Of a DNA stretch of 64,000 nucleotides, positions 23,790-34,000 are shown piece by piece. This DNA comes from Sesamum alatum (lineage: Eukaryota; Streptophyta; Magnoliopsida; Lamiales; Pedaliaceae), in the NCBI GenBank assembly GCA_034509735.1, contig JACGWO010000003.1:38734873-38798872 (forward strand), in the 5' to 3' direction. Below the pieces are notes generated by a model. The model ran no database searches and was not told where the DNA came from. It worked only from the letters and a program-made list of their open reading frames with translations. The position numbers and the translations under genes were made by a program. How positions within the stretch are numbered: position 1 is the first letter of the stretch; each line of letters begins with the position of its first letter.

Positions 23790-23836
23790 ATGTATAAAAT
23801 ACTTCCCAGGTTATATTATTGATTTCCTGTGTACAG

Positions 23837-24418
23837 ATTTTCAGGGTTTACAAGGCATGCTATTGAAATTCGTGGATGGAATAGGTAACATATAACCTCG
23901 GCACACGTGCACATGCAAATAAACACATAACATATTAGGCAACATGTACGTACAATCACCTAATATTGTTTAAATGCTTCGATTTCAGGAGCAATTAAGA
24001 GCATAGAAGAGAAGAGGTTGCTGAGGCAACAAGCTCTACAACTGGTTAAATGTCTGTGCAAGGAAATTGCATCGTTGAGTTATCGGAAGCTGGAGACATT
24101 TATGATGATGCCATCATGGTAGCAGCAGAACTAGGGATCCATGAGGTTGTTGAAGAGATTATGGACACTTTCCCAGGTGCCATTTATTCTCGAAATGTTT
24201 CCTGTCAATACATCTTTCATGTGGCAGTTGAAAATCGCTCCGAACATGTCTATAATCTCATTTATCAAATGAGTGATTACAAACACTTCTACTCGGATAT
24301 ACAAGATGCTAATGGGAACAACCTCTTGCATTTGGCTGCAAAATTAGCACCGCCTCGCAAACTCAATGAGATATCAGGCGCAGCTCTCCAGATGCAACGT
24401 GAATTACAATGGTACAAG
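23837..24418 (+). pseudogene. Copy B exons 5 and 6, exon 6 lacking one base
   Basis: Exon 5 (23837-23884, 48 bp) encodes FQGLQGMLLKFVDGI. Exon 6 (23989-24418) encodes AIKSIEEKRLLRQQALQLVK, LCKEIASLSY, then a one-base loss near 24083, then IMVAAELGIHEVVEEIM and ISGAALQMQRELQWYK in the next frame. Exon 6 is 430 bp and needs 431 to reach exon 7 in phase 0. Confidence 0.75.
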
Positions 24419-24526
24419 GTAAAAATATTATCATTCTTGTTTGATAATATATATGCATGTATACCCCTTTAATTTGCATGTCTGCAACTAGCGAGCTGCT
24501 AATTGCCACTAGCTATTATTGCATAG

Positions 24527-25141
24527 GAAGTGGAAAAGTTTGTGAATCCCCATTCTAGAGAACGACTAAACAGAGTCGGGAAATCTCCCAAGATGGTTTT
24601 CACAGAGGAGCACAAAATCTTGAAAGAGGAAGGAGAGAAATGGATGAAAGACACGTCTAACTCATGCACAATTGCAGCAACTCTCATTGCTACGGTGATG
24701 TTTGCTGCAGCTATTACAGTTCCAGGTGGCAATGACAGCAGCAATGGCTTCCCCATCTTCTCAAGAAACAAGGCTTTCATAGTATTCGCCATATCAGATG
24801 CTGTCTCTCTTTTTACATCGGCTACTTCTCTGTTGATGTTCTTGGCCATCCTCACATCACGCTATGCAGAAGAAGATTTCTTGCACGTTCTGCCCAAAAG
24901 ATTAATAATCGGCCTTGGAACTCTTTTCCTCTCAATAACTTTTATGATGGTAGCCTTCAGTGCAACTCTCTATCTCGTATTTGGTCGAAAGGAAGCGTGG
25001 GTTCTTATCCCAGTTGGTGCACTTGCGTGTTTGCCAGTCACTTCATTTGTGCTCCTGCAGTATCCCCTTCTCGTCGATTTAGTTTATTCAACTTATGGCC
25101 CTGGCATTTTCGGCAAACAAAGTGATCGTCCATTCTTCTGA
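24527..25141 (+). CDS. Copy B exon 7: PGG membrane domain
   Basis: Open for 205 codons from acceptor GCATAG to TGA. Contains EVEKFVNPHSRERLNRVGKS, the conserved MVFTEEHKILKEEGEKWMKD, then the PGG motif in AAAITVPGGNDSSNGFPIF and about four hydrophobic helices (CTIAATLIATVMFAAAITV; VFAISDAVSLFTSATSLLMF; LIIGLGTLFLSITFMMVAFS; WVLIPVGALACLPVTSFVLL). This is the membrane anchor of ankyrin/PGG proteins. Very similar to copy C exon 7 and the same length (615 bp). Confidence 0.9.
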   Translation, partial: EVEKFVNPHSRERLNRVGKSPKMVFTEEHKILKEEGEKWMKDTSNSCTIAATLIATVMFAAAITVPGGNDSSNGFPIFSRNKAFIVFAISDAVSLFTSATSLLMFLAILTSRYAEEDFLHVLPKRLIIGLGTLFLSITFMMVAFSATLYLVFGRKEAWVLIPVGALACLPVTSFVLLQYPLLVDLVYSTYGPGIFGKQSDRPFF

Positions 25142-25516
25142 GTAATTAATCTATAGTGAACCCGATTCAGATGATTGGTAATTTTCCTATTCAAACTAGG
25201 AACGGCTCCAGAAATTGAGGAAGAAGATGAAGATTTCTCTTGAAATTGTTCTCTTTTCATTTCCTGCCTTCAACCCTCCATTTTAACATAGGTGTACAAC
25301 CGTTTCTTGGAATATCTTTGGATCTGCCTAAGTATATCTAGCACTAATGTATCTATGAAAGCGAGCCTAGTCGATTACAAATCAAGTGAAGTGGGCAGGT
25401 ATATTTATTTTCTGGGCTTATCATCAATATCTCGTTTCTTGGTCTATCACAATATTTCATTCCTATCACAAATTTTCATTTGTAGTTTTTTGTATAGCTA
25501 TTGCTATAAATCTTTT
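25142..25516 (+). other. 3' flank of copy B
   Basis: Presumed 3' UTR and downstream sequence; I see no further gene. Confidence 0.5.
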
Positions 25517-25938
25517 GAGTAAATTACATCTACCTCCCCTAATATTTGCCATAATTACAAATACTCCCTCGTTGTTTGAAAAATTATAAATACCCCCTGA
25601 GGTTTGTAGTTTTTAACCAAAGGCCTGAAATTGACCATTTTGTTCTTGAATTTTTTATTAGAATTCTAGAAAAATTGGTCAAGGCAAATTGCACTATTGC
25701 TCCTGTGTGTAAAAAACTTAAGAAACCTCTCCCTGTACATTGTAGTCCAAAATAATTTTAAAAATTAAATAAAAATAATTCAATGCATAAGGGCATTTTG
25801 GTCAGCTCACCCATAAAAATTGATAAAAATGGGTTATTTGTTAAACGGTTACAGACCTCAGGGGGTATTTGTAATTTTTTAAACAATAAGAGGGTATTTA
25901 TAATTATATCAAATCTCAGGAGTAGATGTAATTTACCC
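25517..25938. mobile_element. Mutator-like MITE, family M1
   Basis: M1 copies are about 425 bp and run from GGTAAATTACA near one end to TGTAATTTACC at the other, with CTGAGGTTTG-type words in both arms. Here the flanks are AAATCTTTT and TTATCTTTT, 7 of 9 identical. Confidence 0.75.
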
Positions 25939-26030
25939 TTATCTTTTAATTACTTTCTCCTTTTTGTAAAATTATCGCTTGGATCCAAGGCTCGAGGGGC
26001 TTTCGCCTTCCCTAGAATGTGATGTATGTG

Positions 26031-26354
26031 CACCAATAGAAAAAAAAAAAAAAAAATTCGTCATGGTTAATTACTATGGTCAACAGAAAAAAAAAATTGT
26101 GACGAAAATAAATTAATTACAGCTTTGCAACGGTCATTAGTCGTTTCTTCTGCAAGTGTGGCCAAACATTAGCTATGACCAAAACCATGACAATGTTTTG
26201 GCTACGACTAAAACCATGACAAATATTGATAATCGTGGTAAAATTTTAAATTTTTACATTGATTTTGTTTAATCGTGGTTAATAGTATTAATTTACCACG
26301 ATTTTTTTATCATGGTCATTTATAGTGTAATGAAAAAATAATTGTTTTGTAGTG
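26031..26354. mobile_element. CACTA-type MITE, decayed
   Basis: Starts CACCAATAGAAAA and ends TTGTTTTGTAGTG, with ACCATGAC and ACCACGAT words inside. Related copies are at about 33625-33890, 42904-44919 (interrupted) and 49618-50335 (interrupted). Confidence 0.55.
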
Positions 26355-27733
26355 CACATATATAAAAGTAGTATATATATAATTTTTATAATAATTCATA
26401 TATATATATATATATATTATTTGTGGCCTAGTTACAGGCTCCAACATTACAATCAAAGATCGATCTTCTCAATATTGGAAGATGAATATAACAAAAGGGA
26501 AAAACTACTTCGTCCATTAACTTGGCTATCGTTCAATTTTAGTACATTAATTATCATAGTTATAATTTTATATGCTATGTTGCAAAAATACTTCAATTAG
26601 GTCCTCCGATAGCCATATTTGCTTTTTTTTGGCCGGAAATAGCATGTGCACTGCACATGCTACAAAAATTTGGGGATTTTTCATCCCATGTGGCACTAAA
26701 GAACGACTTAGCACTTGAGGTGAATATCTTTATCTATATCTTCTCCACCATATAAGCACTTACATAAAGAAAAGATTAAATTACATAAAAACAAACTTTG
26801 AATTCATATTTTATACTAGCTTTTGTGACGCAGCGTCTCTGCATGCATATAATAAATAATCTTATTACACGCTCTAAAATATATTATAAATTAAAATAAA
26901 ATATATAACTTAATACATCAACTTTAAAACAAAATCAATTTAATATATTATCGACACCACAAAAAAATATAAATATATAAAGTTGTAAATAATTATAAAT
27001 AATTATTTTATAAATACTTATAGAGTATAAAAAGTAATTATTATTTATAAGAATACATAAATTTATTATTTTATAATATTATAGATTATGTAGATAAAAA
27101 TACATAAAACTATAGATAATTATGAATAATTTTATTTTACTGTATTATATAGATAATTATTTTATTTAATTATTATAGATATACATTAAAAAAAATATTT
27201 TATAAAAAATACATAAAATTATACACTTGGGCTATTGTCGTCGCCAAGATCTGATACATATCCGAACGATCGTTATCGGCCAGGTGTGGGCTTGGAGATG
27301 ACGACGTCACCCATGTGTGCTGGGGGAGCGGGGCGACAGCCTCTGCTGCGGGCAGTGTCACCCCCTTCTCTGGGGGGCGGAGGGAGCGGGTGGCTGGCTG
27401 GCGAGGGAGGGAGGTGGGGTTTAGGGGGATTTATTTTTGTTTTTAAATTTATATTATATAATAATTTATAATTATATATATTTATATATAATTTAAATCA
27501 TGGTGGAATCATAGGGTACGTATACCCGACAAGCTTGAGGGGAGGAACGCAAATAATTAAATATTTACTTTTATTAAATCGCCATCTTCAATATAGTGGT
27601 GTTGGGAGTTTTATAGTGTGGTAAGTATATATGTTTATCGTGTGATTTATGTATAATTTTTTTTTCATACCCTTATGTATAACATTTGTGTTATTGATAC
27701 ATCCATCGTATAGTCTCCTACTTTATGAATTAC
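26355..27733. other. AT-rich intergenic DNA with a Helitron 3' end and a GC-rich patch
   Basis: No gene seen. At 26816 the minus strand reads a hairpin (GACGCTGCGTC) then ACAAAAGCTAG|T, a Helitron 3' end whose 5' end I cannot place. 27234-27430 is a G-rich patch like that at 23401-23455. Confidence 0.5.
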
Positions 27734-28430
27734 TAGGATTGCGATGAGTGAGTCGTTCGAGAGTAAGCACCACAACTTGCATAATTATTTCTGTCAATAT
27801 TCTGAATTCGACTCCCGATTTCCAACGACGCATTCCAAATTTATTTACAGCCCAACTAATTGAAGATTTTCAGAGATCCACAATCGAAGCCCAAACTCCT
27901 ACTTCAATTAGGCCATTTGATGAACCCTGGCTCAAGTTTGTTGAGGGGGTAGTAGGGGATGATCCGGGCTGGTGCACTAGGAGGTGGGCCTTGAGCGCGA
28001 GGGAGGGGAGCTCTAGGTCAAGCGCCCCATGGCGAGCTCGAGGCGAGGAAGGCGCAATTGTGCACACCGTATTGCGAGCATGAGGCAAGGAGGACACGAT
28101 CGTGCACCTCATGGTGAGGCAAGGGAGGCTCGCGGCCGCGCACCTCATGGTGAGCTCGAGGCTGTGAGCCCCATGGTGAGCTCGAGGCGAGGAGGGGGAG
28201 AGCACTCGCGCACCCTGTGTCGAGCTTGAGGCCGTGCGTCCCATGGCCTGTGCACCCCATGGAAGGTTGGGGTGCGCTATGGTGAGCTCGAGGTTGCGCG
28301 CCCTATAGCGAGCTTGAGGCAAAAAAGGCGTGCCCATGCACCTATGGCAAGCTTGAGGCTGTGCGGCCTATGGTGAGATCGAGGCGAGGAGGGAAGTATT
28401 ATTTGACATTATATCGAAATTTCAATATAA
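27734..28430. repeat. GC-rich degenerate tandem repeat (GAGCTCGAGGC units)
   Basis: From about 28015 to 28390 the word GAGCTCGAGGC or a close variant recurs about ten times at spacings of roughly 26-60 bp, mostly preceded by CCCATGGT or CTCATGGT. It yields spurious long frames on both strands (for example 155 codons at 28337-27870). No protein domain is recognised. Confidence 0.65.
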
Positions 28431-28437
28431 AATAAGC

Positions 28438-28680
28438 GGGTTAAATGTAATTTGCACCCCTGTGTTAATCAAAAAGAGCATTTACCCCCTGTGAAAAAAT
28501 AACTCGCAATTTACCTCACTGTGTTATTCAAACAACCTCCTCACAGGGGGTTTTTTGCTCCGTTTTTAGGGGATTTTTTGCTCCATTTTTTAAAATACAG
28601 AGAGTAAATTGTTATTTATTTTTTCACAAGAGTTTTTTACATATTTTGTATATCACAAGGAGGTAATTGCATTTTTCCCT
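28438..28680. mobile_element. Palindromic MITE, family M2
   Basis: 243 bp starting GGGTTAAATGTAATTTGC and ending GGTAATTGCATTTTTCCCT, with the exact 9-bp target duplication AAAATAAGC at 28429-28437 and 28681-28689. Relatives: 31391-31618, 35562-35803, about 46286-46482 and 53491-53757. Confidence 0.88.
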
Positions 28681-28721
28681 AAAATAAGCTCATGGTGTAA
28701 CTCCTACATCTCACAAGCATG

Positions 28722-29200
28722 CAGATTAGCTTTAATTAAATGTTTTAAATAGTATACCACGATACGCTATGAGTGTCTTGTCTATTCCATCGCATACAAT
28801 TAAAACTATCCACAAAGAATGCAAACAATTTTTTCTGGAATTCAATAGGGTGAACACACAAAAAAGGACTAATAAAATGAGACACCCTATGCCTCCCATT
28901 GGATTCGAACATGGTGAGTCGGGATTTAGGAACCTTAAAATTCTCAACAAAACATACATTTCAAAATTAGCATGGAATATAATCGAGAAACCAGACTCAT
29001 TATGGGTAAAGAGTCTTAAAATCGAAATATTTCCCTCAAACGAATTTTCTAAACTCCATAAGAAAATCTACGCATAGCATATTGTGCAAATCAATACACA
29101 AAATACATACCCTTCATTTCTAGCTCTATATACAAAACCATTGGTAATGGGAATTCGACTAGCTTGATGTCGATATCTTTTTGGATCTAACCAAGATAAA
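28722..29200 (+). pseudogene. LINE (non-LTR retrotransposon) ORF2 fragment
   Basis: A decayed piece of the region after the reverse transcriptase. RLALIKCFK (28723) matches the usual GRLTLIKSVL motif. A shifted frame gives SVLSIPSHTIKTIHKECKQF, then GFRNLKILNKTYISKLAWNI and IEKPDSLWVKSLK, like the plant LINE consensus 'GFRNL..FN.ALLAK..WR...PDSLW'. Near 29139, IGNGNSTSL matches the IGNG motif downstream. Frames shift at least twice, so it is dead. Confidence 0.65.
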
Positions 29201-29877
29201 TTAGCAAATATGGGTGCTACGTTGGATATAAAACAAGTTTTTGACATTTGTCCAAGTTTCTTGGCAGATTTTGTGTTCGGCGATAACTGTAAAACGTATT
29301 TTAGGAGGAAAATTATATTTTACGTCCTGTAAGTATGTTTTTTAACGTTTAAAAAAAATGATGTGGCATATTTTGATTATTGTGAAAACAACTTTTGAGG
29401 ATAATAATATATAATAAAAAAATTTACTTCTCACCTTGTCACTTAGAACCCCTTGTCTAATAAAGAGACAAAAAAGGAAAACACAAAAATAAAAATAAGA
29501 TGGAGGGAGTCCATAATCTAACACATCAAGGCTCAAGCTATTTTTTTTTTTTTTCCCTATTTCTTTTCTTTTACACAATCACATGCTAAGCAAGTTTTTC
29601 TTTCTTTTTTTATTTTCCATATCATCATCCAATGTGGTAAGGGGAAGTGATTGGAGGCTTCGTCAGCAAAAATTTCAATTTAAAAACTCTAACTTTGCTC
29701 ACGTCGCTCTCCAGCACTTAAATTAGCCATTGCACGTGGCTGGAGTCTTTAGATTGCGAATAATTAAATATTTAATTTTATTAATTTGACACTCCCAACA
29801 TATAGGATCAAAAATACAATTTAGCCATACAAAAGAGTAGCAACACAATACTCTGAAAATCGAAACCAATATCCATG
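29201..29877. other. Intergenic DNA with no recognised feature
   Basis: Contains T-runs and a short inverted repeat near 29700-29755. No gene seen. Confidence 0.45.
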
Positions 29878-29886
29878 TTGAGTTTT

Positions 29887-30439
29887 GGGCTTAAATATAT
29901 TTTTGACCCTATAATTTTAGTACTTTGTCATTTTTATTCATTTATTTTTGTAGAATTGCAAAAGAATCCTGTAACTTTTTCACATTTCGCAAGTATGGTC
30001 CTTCCAGTGTCGGATTTTGCAAACGTCGCCGCAATAAATCATGTGTGCATCATGTGGGTACGTTCATTTTAAATTGGGGTTTTTGTTCTGATTGGTTCAC
30101 TTTTGTCAACATGGGCGAAAATTTAAAAAATAAAAAATAAAAGACGTGGAGCATGATTTATTCCAGCAACTTTTGTAAAATCCGGCACCAAAAGGACCAA
30201 AATTGGAAAATGTCAAAAAATGACAGGACTCTTTTGCAACCCCTAGAAAGATAAAGGATAGAAATGCCACAATCGTGAGGGACACAAGATTTATTCTGAC
30301 AACTTTTGCAAAATCCGGCAACGAAAGAACCAAAATCGTGAAATGTCAAAAAGTTAAAGAACTATTTTACAATCCTAAAAAATTAAAAAATAAAAATGCC
30401 AAAGTGCCAAAGTTACAGGATCAAAACTATATTTAAGCC
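29887..30439. mobile_element. Palindromic MITE just downstream of copy C
   Basis: Begins GGGCTTAAATATATTTTTGA and ends AACTATATTTAAGCC. Flanks TTGAGTTTT (29878-29886) and TTGAGTTTC (30440-30448) match at 8 of 9. Its edge is about 35 bp past the stop codon of copy C, so it probably lies in that gene's 3' UTR. Confidence 0.75.
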
Positions 30440-30474
30440 TTGAGTTTCGGAACACAAATTTAGATGGGTTAATA

Positions 30475-31089
30475 TCAATAAAATGGACGATTACTTTGTT
30501 TCTTGAAAATGCCGGGGCCATAAGTTGAATAAATCAACTCGACGAGAAGGGGGAACTGCAAGAGCACAAATGAAGTGACTGGCAAACAGGCAAGTGCACC
30601 AACCGGGATAAGAACCCACGCTTCTTGTCGACCAAAGACGATATAGAGAGTGGCACTAAATGCTACCATCATAAAAGTTATTGAGAGGAAAAGTGTGCCA
30701 AGGCCGATTATTAATCTCTTTGGCAGAACGTACAAGAAATCTTCTTCTGCATAACGTGATGTTAGGATGGCCAAGAACATCAACAGAGAAGTAGCCGATG
30801 TAAATAGAGAGACAGCATCTGATATGGCGAATACTATGAAAGCGTTGTTTCCTGAAAAGATGGGGAAGCCGTTGCTGCTGTCGTTGCCACCTGGAACTGT
30901 AATGGCTGCAGCAAACATTACAGTGATAATTAGAGCTGCCGCAATCATACACGAACTGGACGTATCTTTCATCCATTTCTCTCCTCCTTCTTTCAAGATC
31001 TTGTGCTCCTCTGTGAAAACCATCTTGGGTGATTTTCCGTCTTTGTTTTTGCATTCTCTAGCTTCAGGAGAAACAAATTTTTCCACTTC
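30475..31089 (-). CDS. Copy C exon 7: PGG membrane domain
   Basis: 615 bp, open from acceptor TGCACAG to the stop. EVEKFVSPEARECKNKDGKS precedes MVFTEEHKILKEGGEKWMKD, AAAITVPGGNDSSNGFPIF and four hydrophobic segments, as in copy B. The PGG triad is intact. Confidence 0.92.
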   Translation of the reverse strand, partial: EVEKFVSPEARECKNKDGKSPKMVFTEEHKILKEGGEKWMKDTSSSCMIAAALIITVMFAAAITVPGGNDSSNGFPIFSGNNAFIVFAISDAVSLFTSATSLLMFLAILTSRYAEEDFLYVLPKRLIIGLGTLFLSITFMMVAFSATLYIVFGRQEAWVLIPVGALACLPVTSFVLLQFPLLVELIYSTYGPGIFKKQSNRPFY

Positions 31090-34000
31090 CTGTGCAATAG
31101 GTAGCAGCTGTGAGTTTAAAACAATAAAATCCAGTGCAACTGTGAGTTTTTTAGTACCCCATCTAACCCGTTGTGTTCTTAACTCGTGTAATTTACGACT
31201 GATTTTTAGCCATCAATTACTAATTATAAGAGTTCAAATATTCAATTAGCATTTAGTTTTGTTCTCTCTCTATGCTCAACACACGTCATTCTTTAGTGTG
31301 TTAGATCGATCTAGAGAAAGGAAAAAAAAAAAAAGAAAAGAAAAAACTAGGCAATGTTAGTTGAATCTTCGTACTTTTATAACTTGGGTTAAATGCAATT
31401 TGTCCCATATGTTAATAAAAAAGAGTAATTACCCCTGTGAAAAAATAACTAACAATTTACTTCTTGTATTATTCAAAATGCAGGAAACAACCTCACAGGG
31501 GGGTTTTTTGCGCCATTTTTTAAAATACAATGGATAAATTGCTATTTATTTTTTCATAGGAGTTTTTCTTTTTTACACATTTTGCATATCACAATGGGCT
31601 AATTGCATTTTTCCCTTTTATAATTAGTAAAATACGGATAATAAGTCAAAACGTATAAACCAGTTGCAAATTCCAGGATTGAACAGCACACTTAAATGCT
31701 TCTTTCTCAAAATAGTAAGGAAAATTATTTTATTTTTTTTGTTTTTTAATTTAAAAGAGTTCTGTGCCTATTTTAAAGTTTGACTTATCTTTAAAGGCTT
31801 AAATGCATTTTTGGTCCCGTAACTTAGGTTATTTGATGTTTTCGTTTTTTAACTTTTTAGAGTAGAATTTTGGTTCTTGATCTTTTTTATTTTCATGATT
31901 TTAGTCATTTTTTCGCCGGAGTTCACCATGAACTCTGAAAAAATGCATGTGCTTCTCATGTGACATTTTTAAATTGGGGCTTTTGTTCCTATTGGCCCAT
32001 TTCTGCAAGCATTTTTATCCTTTAACTTTTTATGATAGCATTTTGGTCTTGTATCTTTTTAATTTTCACGATTTCGATCCTTTTTTTTTCGCTGGAGTTC
32101 ACCATTCTCGCGGGTGGAGGTGAACTCTGACGAACAAAAGGACTGAAATCACGAAAATTAAAAAGATGTAAGACCAAAATGCTACCCTAAAAATTTAGAG
32201 GACGAAAACGCCAAATGACCTAAGTTACAGGACTAAAAATGCATTTAACCGTATATTTAAATTCCAAGGAAAGAACAAGAACCGGGGGTGCCCCTTTCCC
32301 CCTACTTAAAGTTGTAGTGATTTACAGCGTATGGAATACTTATCTTTTTTTTTTTGTGTAGTGACGACAGACATGCATATATACTGAGTCTCATTGTATT
32401 TCAAGTGAGAATTTATTACCTTGTACCATTGTATTTCACGTTGCATCTGAAGAGCTGCGCCTGAAATCTCATTGAGTTTGTGAGCTGGTGCTAGTTTTCC
32501 GGCAAAATGCAGCAGGTTGCTCTGATTAGAGTCGTATAAATTTGCACGTAAGCATTTATGATCACTCATTTGATGGATGAGATTATAGACATGTTGGGAC
32601 CGATTTATGACTGCGACGTGCAAGATATTTTGATTCGAATAAGCCACTCTACAGTAGAAGGCACTGGGAAAAATCTCGACAATCTCTTCAACAACCTCAT
32701 GGATCCCCAGTCTTGCTGCAATCATGATGGAGCTAAAATACATGTCCTTAGCTTCCTCGAAACTCAACAATTCAATTTCCTTGCACAAACGTTTGACGAG
32801 TTCTAGGGCTTGTCTCTTCAGCAATGACTTCTCTTTTTATGCTCTTTTATTACTCCTAAAATTGAAACATTAATTTAAACAACATTAGGTGAGTGAATTA
32901 CAATTTTTCCTACATGTGATAAACAAAAGCAAACATGCAACCCCCTTAAAGAAAGGGGCATAATTACACTACCCTCCCATGAAGTTTGGCGTAATTACAT
33001 GTAAACTTTCTGTGGTTTGAAAAATTAAATCTAATACCCTTGAGGTTTGCTTCTCTCTAGCTAACAAATATACAGGTCCCTCAATTATTCAAAATTTACC
33101 GAATTTATCGATATTAACAAAAAAAAGAATAAAAATCGATATTTAATCTATTGACTTATTATTGACTTATTGCAGACCAAATAATTTTTTTTTCTGATTA
33201 AATTACCCTTACAATTGTAGAGATATACCTCTTCACCTACATTAATGTGTGAAGATGTATAGGTTAGTTTGATCATTAAAAAAAAAAATGACCTACAATA
33301 ATTCAATAATAAGCGAATCGATGATAAATAACGATTTTTCATTCATTTTAATTTTTGCTAATATTGACAAATTCGGTGAACTTTGAGTAATGGAGAGACC
33401 TATTTGTGATACAGAAGCAAACTTTAGGGGTGCTAAATGTAATTTTTCAAACCACGGGAAATCTACGTGTAATTACACCGAACATCGGGAGATGTAAGTG
33501 TAATTATCCAAAAAAAAAAACTTCAATTTATCTCCCACCAATAAATAAACTACATTTCGGAAACATCTGCACACACTACATAAAATTGATATTTCACCGC
33601 ACTATAAATAACCACACATAAAAACATGATAAATGAATATCAATTATTAAACACGGCGAAATAATATTAATGCAAAAACTTGAATTTTTACCACAATTAA
33701 TCAATATTTGTCATGATTTTTAGTTATTGCCAAAATATTTGTCATTGTTTTAGTTATGATTAATTTTTTGCCTCACTTACAAAAACAACGACCACTAATG
33801 GTCTTTGTAGTACCTTGATTAATTTGTACCCACTATAATATTTTTTTTTATCATAATAATTATTAACTGTAACTAAAAATCATATTTCTTCTAACGACAC
33901 TGTTGAATCAATCGTATCATTATACCAACAAATACTCTCATTTCCATTATCTTTACCTAGTTTTCCGAGGAATTTCCATAGCATGGCATGCAAACTCTCG

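Larger units (their letters stand above)
16477..25141 (+). pseudogene. Ankyrin-repeat/PGG gene copy B, all seven exons, frameshifted
   Basis: Exons by homology and GT-AG sites: 1, 16477-16870 (Gag-like); 2, 21243-21764; 3, 21857-22009; 4, 22183-22266; 5, 23837-23884; 6, 23989-24418; 7, 24527-25141. Junctions up to exon 6 are phase 1 and exon 6/7 is phase 0. The product would be a membrane protein with N-terminal ankyrin repeats and a C-terminal PGG domain, like Arabidopsis ITN1/ACD6-type proteins, which act in stress and defence signalling. Exon 1 has several indels and exon 6 lacks one base near 24083 (TTATCGGAAGCT against TTTCGAGGAAGCT in copy C). Exons 2-5 and 7 are intact. Expression from exon 2 onward is possible but would still meet the exon-6 frameshift. 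Confidence 0.75.

Noticed and set aside
27870..28337. 155-codon minus-strand frame
   Set aside because: Composed of the degenerate GAGCTCGAGGC repeat; overlapping frames on both strands are equally open.
28769..29077. A standalone 102-residue host protein
   Set aside because: The GFRNL...PDSLW pattern and flanking motifs in shifted frames identify a LINE remnant.
30656..31249. Frames overlapping copy C exon 7 (132 codons minus, 160 codons plus)
   Set aside because: Shadows of the PGG exon in other phases and on the opposite strand.
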